From: Zea mays
Taxonomy: Eukaryota > Streptophyta > Magnoliopsida > Poales > Poaceae
DNA length: 64,000 nt
Direction: 5' to 3'
Assembly: GCF_902167145.1 (NCBI RefSeq)
Contig: NC_050096.1
Coordinates: 185,911,825 to 185,975,824 of the forward strand
Shown here: positions 11,845-21,029 of the stretch, piece by piece
Layout of the letters: each line of letters opens with the position of its first letter
How positions within the stretch are numbered: the first letter of the stretch is position 1
Made by a program: the position numbers and the translations under genes
The notes under the pieces: generated by a model
Database searches by the model: none
The model's input: only the letters and a program-made list of their open reading frames with translations
What the model was told of the DNA's origin: nothing

Positions 11845-13440
11845 TTACAATAAATTTTTGTAAATAACTTTTGGTTCTTGATCCAGCCCCTCAGTCGTTT
11901 CAGTAGATATGCTTGGATTCCGGGACAGTGTTGTTGACTGTACGAGCTTCAGACTGTTCCCTTGCGCCACGCTGTGGTTGGTCCTAAAACTATCCTTGAT
12001 GTTGTTGACTATATGATGTAGTTGGAGCTGATGCGGGTGGTTGAGGTAGGGCCCATCTGGCCGGAGAATGACTTGCTGAAGCAACTGAAGATGAAGGCTG
12101 CTGGATTGGCTGTTGATTGCGTACGTACTTTGGAATGTACGGGGAATAATATGAAGAAGTATGAAGGACCTGCTTTAGCTGATTCCGCCCTACCTCAGCT
12201 TCAGCATTTTCCTTCTGTTTTTTGGATTGTAACCTAGCAAGTTCTTATTGTATGCCCCTTATCTTATCCACAAAATAGGTAGAATAGCTTTCTTGGCTGG
12301 GTGTTGTATCTGCCTCCAAAGCTTCTTCCTCCTCTTGGAACCGGTGGTCTGAAGGAGTTCTGTTGTGTCCCTGTTGATTGGGAGTAACTGTGTTGCCCTT
12401 GAGTATGGTTGTTTTTGTCTTTACTTTGTCCTCAGTTGTGGATTGTCCTGACATGCCTTGGATTGAACCTTCCTCCAAAGCCCCTTGTCATCTCAAAGAA
12501 TTTGTATGCTTCTTCTCTCTTTTGTCGAAAATCGTTGTCATCCCTTATATATTCATCCATTTTTTGGAGAAGTTTCTCTAGAGTCTGAGAAGGCTTCCTC
12601 GCAAAATACTGCACCGCTGGGCCCGGGCGAAGCCCCTTGATCATTGCTTCAATAACGATTTCATTTGGTACTGTTGGTGCTTGTGCTCTGAGTCACAAAA
12701 ACCTTCAGACATAAGACTGTAGGTACTCCTCATGATCTTGTGTGCATTGGAACAAAGCCTGAGCAGTTATCGGCTTCGTCTGAAACCCCTAGAAACTTGT
12801 GATCAACATATCTTTCAATTTCTACCAAGATGTGATTGTTCCTGGCCTGAGAGAGGAGTACCAAGTCTGAGCAACACTCCTGACCGCCATGACGGTTGTA
12901 TTGCCACCATAGGTTGATATAGTTGCTTCGTAGCTCATGAGAAACTGCTTCGGGTCAGAGTGACCATCGTACATAGGCAATCGAGGTGGCTTGTACGATG
13001 GTGGCCATGGTACTGCCTGCAGCTCTATAGCTAAAGCAGAGGCATCATCAAAAGCAGTATTGTCATGGTTAAAAGCTTCATACCACATATCTTCATGTTT
13101 GGGGTCTTCCTGCAGAAGATTTCTTTGGTATTGTCAATACTCTTGGTGTTTAGCATCATGTGTAATGTGTCGCATCTCTTTAGCTGCTTCGTCAATCTTC
13201 TTTTGTAACTCAGACAACCGAAGCATTTTTCTCTTCTCTTCTCCACTTGTTGGTGTATGGCTTCAAGGTTGTTGATTTCTTGATCCAGCTCCTCATCTTG
13301 TGGGGTTGGGCTAGCATCCTTCCTGTTTTGGCTTCGCGCTTCTCTTAAAAGAATTCCATCTTGGTTGGTATCCAGAAAAGCAAGAACAGCCCATGGCGTC
13401 GTTGCCTTCTTCGGCGGTATGACGAAAGTGGTCGTTAATG
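11845..13440 (-). pseudogene. gag of Grande-type element A, degraded
   Basis: Complement reading frames between the PBS and the tandem repeat form a gag-like series. The N-terminal part (about 13440-13090) has a charged coiled-coil segment (EELDQEINNLEAIHQQVEKR). The capsid-like core (about 13088-12822) has PRLPMYDGHSDPKQFLMSYE and AQTWYSSLRPGTI, the standard plant Ty3/gypsy gag pattern. The next block (12644-12432) has KPSQTLEKLLQKMDEYIRDD. The last blocks (12478-11845) are hydrophilic. Stops and frameshifts separate the blocks, and I saw no clear CCHC knuckle. The protein would form the virus-like particle. No pol follows. Confidence 0.75.
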
Positions 13441-13451
13441 AGTTCACCAGA

Positions 13452-13462
13452 GGTGGGCGCCA
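13452..13462 (-). promoter_or_regulatory. Primer binding site, element A
   Basis: On the complement TGGCGCCCACC lies one base inside the 5' LTR. The 11 bases are complementary to the 3' end expected for plant tRNA-Lys(CUU) (recalled, not searched). Element B has the same 11 bases. Confidence 0.65.
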
Positions 13463-13463
13463 A

Positions 13464-14130
13464 TATTGGTCACTCATTCGTAATTGCTATACACAGTTGA
13501 AAACAAGGCAACACATTGTTAAAAAGATAATTGACCTTCGTCTCCAAGCAGTTGTCTCTTCAGAATAACTCCTTCGGAGACAAAGTTCTGGATTTTAATC
13601 GAATGAATTAAACATCAGTATGTAAATAACTATATAAATAATGTGGAGAAATTAGATATTTTAACTCATCTCAGATATGCCAATATCTCGTTTCTCCTCT
13701 TTCACATAATGAATTTACAATCGTACCTTTGGTTTCAAAAAGTGAATTAGAATGAAGGTGTTTTGAAGACGAGATTAAACGAGACAATCATTCAGTCTGC
13801 CAAAACGTACTTTATGCAGGACATTGTTCATCTATTTATAGGAGATCGTACAGCTTCGTATGAAATTACATGTATGCCCACAAGAATAATACATAGGATT
13901 CTCAAATAACATGAGGGCAATATTGTCTTCTGCATTTAGTATTTTGGATGACACCTTCTCTCGACATCGTCTCCTTATGTTCGTTATGACGAAGCTAGCT
14001 TCTTCGTCCTTCTCTTCAGTCTGCTTCGAAGGTGTTCCGATGCCGAAGCTCCTACAACGCTTAATAACATATCGACAACCAATGGTTAAATGTGTTTTTG
14101 ATGACCTTCGAAAGAAGAAGGCCCCCAACA
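13464..14130 (-). repeat. Element A LTR, right copy (5' LTR in element sense)
   Basis: 667 bp, TATTGGTCAC...CCCCCAACA. The left terminal G of TGTTGG is mutated to A. The TATA box CTATAAATAG lies on the complement of 13832-13841. Several percent of positions differ from the left copy. Confidence 0.85.
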
Positions 14131-14650
14131 GCACGCGTGATGAATGAGCTAGCAAGAGCAAGGCGAGACCTCAAGACTTGTTCAGCAAGACTATAAAGGA
14201 AAAGGATGACAATGACCTTAGTCAACTTTGTAGCTCATATGTATAGGATAGGTTTGAGGGCATGATTGTATTTTTTATGAGGTTGTACCTAACGACTATA
14301 AATAGGGCATGTTACCATGCATACACAAGTTTTTTGGCTGAGGAGAACTAACTCGCTCAGCCTACGAAGTTATATCATGTTCTTCCTTTGTATTGTTATT
14401 CGCCGAGTCAAAGGTAGAACTGTAATCATTTGTTATATAGTAAAAGATGGAGAGAAATAATGCTTAATTGAGATGAGTTATTTAATATATCTCTATACTT
14501 CAATCTTTTTATCTTTTATTTATTTTCTCAACCTTCTCCCTTTAACTAATTTCTTTGAGAAGAGTTAATTAATGAGTGAAGTGAGAAAATTAATTCATTT
14601 GTGTTGCCTTCTTTTTGATATCCTCAAGAGTTGAAAACAAGTGACCAACA

Positions 14651-16207
14651 ATTGTTGTCGACCGTGAGCCGCTCGCACAGCCCTTCTAATCATGATCGTC
14701 CACGTGTGATCCAACACCTACAAACGCTTAGAACCGATCAACCCTAAGTCAATAGGGGATGACAACGCACATTTTGTAGAAGTTACCCTCTATTCCTTGA
14801 AAAACAACACATAGTCCACCCTAATTCATTCCAATGAATGCAAATACAGTTTTTAAACCCTAGAGTTTATAGATAAACGAAAAACCATGGCTAATAAAAA
14901 GAATAATAAAGTCATATTTCTCTCAAATTAATTGTTTTGGCCCCAAATAAATTGCATTTTTGCGTAAATAATTCAAGAACTATTTTATCCAATATTTTTG
15001 TGCTTAGTGTATTGTTCTTTTTTCCTATGTTTGTTGTATGTCAGAGTAGACTCTGTGATGTGCAACGGCGCTAAAGGTCCTACTCTCAATGATCTAGAAT
15101 ATATTGAAGAAGGCAAGTATTCCATGAACTCAAATTACTTACATTAAATGTTCATTAATGTTTTAGCTAAATTTATGCATCCATTAGAATTACCATAGTA
15201 TTGATCATCATGTCCTTGCTCACTAGGAATTGAGAAGCTTTAGTAGATGAATGCTAGTGCTCTACTTCATAGATGATAAAGATGATTTCAATGTTTACTG
15301 AAACCAAGTTTAAAAGGTGTCATTTTAGCAACATGGAAAATAGGGACTTGAGCATGGAAGATGGGATTGCTCAAGTGCCTCACCCTAAGGACCAGTCGTT
15401 GAATGACTACCTAGGAAAACAAAGAACTAAATGGGCTCTAGTCTTGACCAAGTAATTAGAGGAGGCATTGTGGACATTATTCATAGCAGTTGGGGATGGG
15501 AGAAGGCCCTTTGGCCACATCTATTATTGGCTACGTGTTGGATGAGATGTCCAAGTTTTGCCTATTGCAAGGTAGCGATTGCTTCCAAATATAATTTTAT
15601 GTCTGATACACATAGGAGGACCCTTTGAAAAGGTCTTGTAGTGAACCCTGCCACACTTCCTTGAAAGAGGTGAAGTACCTAGCTAATCCTGGCATATGGG
15701 CAACACGACTTGTAGGTAATAGAGTAATAAACAGATATACCAGTCGTGCTCACGGTTAAGAGCGACCTTAAGAACCACACATATTAGTGTTTAAAAAGAA
15801 AAGGTCATGAGTGAATGCTCGTGATGCGCTTTAAAGGTTCCCTATGATATGTAGTGGATGTTTCACTAGGGGATACAGTGAAACTTTTAAGTAGTGATTG
15901 TTTTCTGGTTGCTGGGCTATAGCTGCTTTATGAAAAAAATGCTTTAACAAAAGGGGATTAGTATGATTTCAATATTGAAATAAAACTTGACCAACTAAAA
16001 GCAATCATATGAGCTAACCCACAATATAGTCAGTCCATTTCTCCCAAAGTGGAATACTTTTTTAGTGTGAAATTACTCGCTCTTGCTTTTTGTACCACAA
16101 TATATGTATTGTCATTTGTTTAGAAGGATGAGAACAGGAGCCTGGAACGAGGAATTTCAGGTTTATGACGAGTTTTATGCATGTAGTCAACCAATCGGTA
16201 TATCATG
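14651..16207 (+). repeat. Tekay-like LTR, middle part
   Basis: This is related to the solo LTR at 6968-9469 by shared blocks (15040-15110 with 8171-8250; 15640-15760 with 8740-8890). Its left part is cut by the + oriented Grande-type LTR ending at 14650. Its right part continues at 25616 after element B. No coding sequence is recognised; the short ORFs inside (15273-15628) match no family I know. Confidence 0.6.
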
Positions 16208-16212
16208 TGTAG

Positions 16213-16796
16213 TGTTGGGGACTTGTTCTCAAATGCTATAAATTAAGAACAAGGCAACATAAAATGTTAAATGATATTGTCCTTCGTCCGTGAAGCATTA
16301 TTCCTTTGAGGATAATGGGTTTTGGACGAAGGTTGATGATAGTATTATTACGAAGTTGAACCTTCGTAATAAACTTTCAATAAACATTGTAAGATAATGC
16401 AAAATAAAAGGCATAAAATGGATGAATAAATCACAGATGCATTATATTATATTCACTTAATATATTGAATCATTAAACACAATGATACCTATGCCTTGAC
16501 AAAGGTTATATTCCGAGAGATGCGATTGCAAATACCAGAATGCGTGAACAGTAACGGAATACTGTTCACTATTTATAGGCACAGGACACAGCCTGTGAGA
16601 AATTACAAGTATGCCCCTTATAAAAACTTACAACATTGACTCAGACATTTATGGACTAAAAGGTCATTCTATCTTTAAGTCGGTTTATAATGCCGAAGCT
16701 TTACAAAGAAGAACCTTCGGCTATATTATACAAACAGCTTCATCCGAGGACCGCTTCTTTCTATAAGACCTTCGGCGACGAAGCATAGACCCAACA
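16213..16796 (-). repeat. Element B LTR, left copy (3' LTR in element sense)
   Basis: 584 bp, TGTTGGGGAC...GACCCAACA. It contains an inverted repeat GTGAACAGTA/TACTGTTCAC (16544-16553, 16560-16569) beside CTATTTATAG. Confidence 0.95.
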
Positions 16797-16807
16797 GTAG
16801 CCCCTTT
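16797..16807 (-). promoter_or_regulatory. Polypurine tract, element B
   Basis: The complement AAAGGGGCTAC directly precedes the 3' LTR. The same GGGGCTAC is found next to the LTR in A and in the + oriented copy (4035-4042). Confidence 0.6.
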
Positions 16808-16873
16808 CGCGGTGCTAGATCGTTTTTCGTAACGAGCTTGATCCGTGAAAAAAGTTTCTTAAGCTTCGGAGCG

Positions 16874-16896
16874 CCGAAGGTCTCAAAAACACCTTC
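16874..16896 (+). promoter_or_regulatory. Conserved stem-loop upstream of the antisense gene (element B)
   Basis: GCCGAAGGTCTC, an A-rich loop, then ACCTTC. It lies about 80 bp from the LTR and 180 bp before the TATA box. Confidence 0.6.
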
Positions 16897-17055
16897 CCTG
16901 AGCTCGTTGTCGAGAAACGATTCAATTTCCCTGCGCGTAGCGGTCCCACCTTGCAGAGTTACTGTTCGGTCTTCTGCGGTCCACCGTACAGCGAGTGCGA
17001 GCGGGTGTCCGCCTGGTGTAAAACTTCTGGCGCTTCGCCTTCTTACCTGCGGCAC

Positions 17056-17063
17056 TATATAAA
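17056..17063 (+). promoter_or_regulatory. TATA box of the antisense gene (element B)
   Basis: TATATAAA is followed by ACAGACGAGT. The same block is present in D at 61406-61413. The ATG is 169 bp downstream, giving a leader of roughly 135 nt if transcription starts about 30 bp after the box. Confidence 0.6.
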
Positions 17064-17231
17064 CAGACGAGTAGGTGTGAAGTTACCACAGCATTTACTG
17101 CTATTTGCATTGTTTTGCTGCCAAAATTTTTAACCGTCGCCGAAGCTTGTTTGTCAGAATCGAACGAAGCTCCATCTTGAAGCCTGCTTCAGAGGAAAAA
17201 AAGTATTAAAGTTTCACAAGTTCATAATTAA

Positions 17232-20132
17232 ATGGCCAGAGTCCGCTCTACCGCTAGGGTTGAGCGCGAGGGGGACGAAACTGAAGCTTCGGAGACTGTC
17301 CCTATCTCCGAAGCCATGCAACGATCCGGGCTAGTGACTTCGGAAAAGATTCCTATTGATGATGCAGAACAGGCAATCGCTGAAGCAGAAGGAGAAGATG
17401 CTGAGGAAACTGACCCCGAAGATGATTATCACCTTGCCACGCCAAGCAAACCCAGCCATTTGGACTTCGGGAAATCTACTGTTTCGAAGGCTGATCTGTC
17501 CAAGATGGTAAAGTCAGGCTATTTTACTGAAAATCAAAAGAAGCTATTACGCTTCGGGGGAGAAGAGACTACCCCAAAGCCGGAGAAAGATGAAATTGTT
17601 ATTTTTAAAAGCTTCCTAAAGGCTGGATTAAGATTCCCCCTTCATGGGATTATTGCAGAGATATTGAAGAATTTTGGAATCTATTTTCACCAGCTCACCC
17701 CTAACGCTATCGTTAGGCTTAGTGTTTATATCTGGGCACTCCGAAGCCAGGCGGTGGAACCGTTTGCGGACAGCTTTTGCCGAGTTCATGAACTACACTA
17801 TCAGACAAAGGCTAGAAAGGATGGATTACATGGCAATTTTGGGTGCTATAATTTTGCTTATCGGAAAACTACGAAGTATCCTGTGATCAGCTACCGAAGC
17901 AAATGGGCAGCAGGGTGGAAATCGGAATGGTTCTATGTTAAGGTTGATGACGATAAAGAAAAGCTTGTGCAAAGTCCACTCGAACTAACCTTCGGAGAAA
18001 CCCGCCCCCAGTGCCATATGTTACCAGAGGGTCCGACTCAAAAAGCAATGTATGAATTCAAAATAATTGCAGAGAATATCAGTACAAGGGACCTGGTCCA
18101 GGAGTTTTTGGCTTTCAAGGTTTTTCCTAGTGTAAAAGAGTGGGAAATGCCGAAGCTGAAGGGGGAGAAGAAAAGAGGTGAACTTGTACGTTTGCCTTAC
18201 TACTTCAAATTTAAGAAATACTTTAAAACTCCTTGCCAAGAGTGGCTGGATACGATTGAAGTGATGTGCAATGAGATACTTGGTAATTATTCCAAAAAGG
18301 AAGATCAATTGATGACCGCAGCCTTCGGCACCCGTCCAAAACGAAGGCTGAATCGAGTGTTGGACGCCTTGGGCTTCGAATACCCAGACTACGAAAATCT
18401 GAACAAAGGTGCCGGAGGCCAAAAAAGGAAAAGGGTAACTGAAGCCTTAGATGAAGGTGAAAAAGAGCCGATAAAGAAGAAAATTCCAAAGAAAAGGAAA
18501 GCTTCTTCTCCGAAGCAACAAATATCTGAAGCAGAAGAAACCCCTGCATCACCTTCTGCTGCTGTTGTTGAGGAAATTCTGAAGGTAATGACTGAATCCT
18601 TACCTGCGAAGCTAAGTCCACTGGGTTCTCAACTGACAAAGTTTTTTCAGAAGGACAAGGAGCCCGAGAAATCGAGGAAAACAATCAAGGCAAAGAAACA
18701 AAGAATCATTACCGTGACAGAGGTAATTGACAAAACGCCGCCAAGACCTTTGGCCCAAAAAACGCGAGCGGCTGCAGAAGGGGCGGATATTGAAATTGCA
18801 CCTTCGGAGGCCGCAGCCGCCGAAGTTACCTCAGCTGAAGATTTGAATTTGGAGAGCACAATTGAACATATTGACCAAATGCTGCTAGACATGGCTGCAG
18901 AAGAAGCTACCACTGCTGCCGAAGAGGCCGTGACCGCAGCGTCAAAGAAAGGAAAAGAAATTGCTGATGAAGCTTCAGAAAACGAAGCCTTCGCGTTCCA
19001 AAACTTAGTTGGAGAACATCTAACAAAAGCTGAAATAGAAGAGCTTAAAGAGTATGCCCAATCCTGCGGATACAAACCTGGGGCACTCCTCTTCGGAGGC
19101 GTTGATGATGAGAAATTAGAGTGTATTCGAGACCAAACAGGGGCCAAAGTTATCAGTACTCTGTCCAAGAGTATTGGATTCCCGAAGCTAGAAACAGATA
19201 TCAGCCGCTACCGACGACAACATGTCGTTGGTAGTTTATTTTACTCCAACTTCAAGGTGAATGACTTGTCCCTTAACTTTTATTGCTTCTAATAAAAACA
19301 TGTCTGATGAAGGTTGTGTTTGTGTAGAGTATGCTATTGAGCAAAGCCTTGCAAATGCAACAAGATGTTGAAGATAAAAAGCATGAAGTTATAATTGGAA
19401 ATTTAGAAAGTAAAATAAAGGAACAATCAGATGCTTTCGAGAAAAAGAACTTTGAGCTGCAGGCAACCGAAGGTTTATTGGCGGAAGCTGAAGCAAAAAT
19501 ATCAGAACTGAACACGAAGCTTCTCCGCCAGTCTGAGCAGTTCGAACGAGAAAAACAAGATCTTAATGCAAAACTTGAAGCCGAAGCTCAGCAAAATTCT
19601 GATTTGAGAAAGCTACTGATAGGTCTTCAAGAAAAATGCCTGGAATTTAGCAACAAGTGCATTCAACGACTAAGAAAGATTTTTTACTCAGTTGGAGCCA
19701 GCAGCGAAAAATTTACTCCCTCAGCTGAAGATATATCAAAAACCTTCGAACACATTGAGGGGGAGATTGACGAGCTCGACGAAGTCATAGCTGGGCATGG
19801 TGACTTTTGTGCCTGGGTGGCTTCTCGAGGGACTGCTGCAGCCTTCCTGAAGGCTGGCTGTGATCATGGGAAAATTGTCAATAGGCCGAATTTCACTTTG
19901 TCACCATCAATCCTGGATGACATCCCTGATCTCGCCCGAAGCATCTCGAATCGATTTGTAAAAATGATATGGACAAAAGGTGGTCGAGAGAAAGCTGGAG
20001 ACGAAGCTCGCAGCCACCTTGATCCAGTAAGAAATCATACCTTGTGCTTACCTTTTCCTGTAAACTTGATTTTGACTTTCAACGACCTTATTCATGTAGG
20101 ATGACGAAGCCGAAGCTGATGATCAAAAATGA
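17232..20132 (+). CDS. Antisense gene of the Grande-type element (PF04195-like protein, 918 aa, three exons)
   Basis: Exons 17232-19256, 19328-20026 and 20100-20132, all in phase 0, with GT...AG introns of 71 and 73 bp. Together they encode 918 residues. Layout: acidic N-terminus (1-90); conserved core (about 70-390) with PSHLDFGKSTV, FPLHGIIAEILKNFGIYFHQ, GNFGCYNFAYR and WKSEWFYVKV, which resembles the Pfam family called putative gypsy-type transposon (PF04195, from memory); basic nuclear-signal-like KKKIPKKRK (about 417); Ala/Glu-rich region (480-600); second conserved block (about 600-675); and a coiled coil in exon 2 (about 680-800). The first intron is in the same place in elements A and D. 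The gene is convergent with pol. Its function is unknown. Introns can persist because they are antisense to the retrotransposed RNA. Confidence 0.85.
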
Positions 20133-20324
20133 CGCCGAAGCCGAAGCTCCTTGGAGATTTAGATAGTAGACTGCAAACAGTACTTGAAAAACTTTTGAGA
20201 TAACTTTTGTAAATGTAAACAAAATTTGTTTTTAATGTATTCTGTTCATACCTTGTAATATATCCTTAACCTTTCACTGATGTATGAGAGATGCTTTGAT
20301 GTGGACGAAATTTTCTTTTTTGAG

Positions 20325-20346
20325 CCGAAGGCGAAAAAACACCTTC
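20325..20346 (+). promoter_or_regulatory. Conserved stem-loop 3' of the antisense gene (element B)
   Basis: GCCGAAGGCG, an A6 loop, then ACCTTC, about 190 bp past the antisense stop codon. It matches 11216-11237 in element A and could be a 3' processing or termination signal (inference). Confidence 0.6.
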
Positions 20347-20643
20347 CCTTCTTTTCGTACGCAACGAAGCATAGGAAACAACATTTTCCTTTTTTCCGAA
20401 GCTCTTCTTCATAGAAAACAACATTTTCCCTTCTTCTTTGTGCACGAAGCTCTTTTTTCCCTTTCTTTTTTCTCTTCTTGCCGAAGCAACCATTTATGCG
20501 ATGAAGATGTTTATCCTACATATGCCTAGATGAATGTTTATGAATGCAAATGCTATGGTGTAATGTGATGTGCAAATGAATGGCCAAACACGTATCCGAA
20601 ACCATATTCATAGCCATTATTTTCTTAAAAACAATCACACCTC

Positions 20644-20870
20644 AGCTCTGCATTCCCTTAGGAACGACTTTGGAGCTTCTTCGCCTTTACTTTTGGCGGA
20701 ATCAGCGTTGACTTTTCGCTGTAAGCTCTGCATTCCCTTAGGAACGTCTTTGGAGCTTCTTCGCCTTTACTTTTGGCGGAATCAGCGTTGACTTTTCGCT
20801 GTAAGCTCTGCATTCCCTTAGGAACGTCTTTGGAGCTTCTTCGTTTTTACTTTTGGGCACTCGATGGTCG
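20644..20870. repeat. 80-bp tandem repeat between pol and the antisense gene (element B)
   Basis: Copies start at 20644, 20724 and 20804. The first two are full and the third is partial. Each starts AGCTCTGCATTCCC and contains GGAACG(A/T)CTTTGGAGC. It shares its core with the 60-bp repeat of element A. Confidence 0.92.
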
Positions 20871-21029
20871 CTCTCAGCTTTTACATTTACATTCTTTGGG
20901 GGATTTTGCTCTTATAAGACTAAAAAAGGAAATTACATATGCTGGCCCCATTAAAAACCTTTCTCCCCCTTTGGAAAGGAAAAGGGTGCCATGAAAGGAA
21001 AAATAAAAAATATGAAAAATTACATCGAA

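Larger units (their letters stand above)
4215..14130 (-). mobile_element. Grande-type Ty3/gypsy element A (gag-bearing, pol deleted)
   Basis: A complete LTR-to-LTR element with 5-bp TSD GCACG on both sides (4210-4214, 14131-14135). Its sense strand is the complement. From right to left it has the 5' LTR (13464-14130), PBS (13452-13462), a degraded gag (11845-13440), tandem repeats (11521-11740), the antisense gene on the + strand (5148-11045, interrupted by a solo LTR) and the 3' LTR (4215-4876). No protease, RT, RNase H or integrase sequence is present, so pol has been lost. Without the inserted solo LTR it is about 7.4 kb, against about 13-14 kb for full Grande elements (family knowledge). 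The LTRs differ at several percent of sites, so it is older than element B. Confidence 0.85.
4043..14650 (+). repeat. 3' LTR of the + oriented Grande-type element, split by element A
   Basis: The left piece is 4043-4214 (opens TATTGGGCGCCC) and the right piece is 14136-14650 (closes GTGACCAACA). Together they make an LTR of about 687 bp. The 14136-14650 part includes a CTATAAATAG-type TATA region near 14299-14305. In reverse complement the end GTGACCAACA matches the start of element A's LTR (TGTTGGTCAC), showing family relationship in opposite orientation. Element A separates the two halves, with a 5-bp duplication GCACG at 4210-4214 and 14131-14135. Confidence 0.7.

Noticed and set aside
14651..15040. 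Candidate 5' border of the Tekay-like LTR
   Set aside because: No TG start with a matching duplication; the left part is more likely beyond the nested insertions.
18021..19168. Complement frames within the antisense gene of element B
   Set aside because: Shadows of the + strand exons; Ser/Leu-rich mirror of the Ala/Glu-rich coding.
20644..20870. Regular repeats resembling a CRISPR array
   Set aside because: Units are contiguous 80-bp tandem copies without unique spacers, inside a plant retrotransposon.
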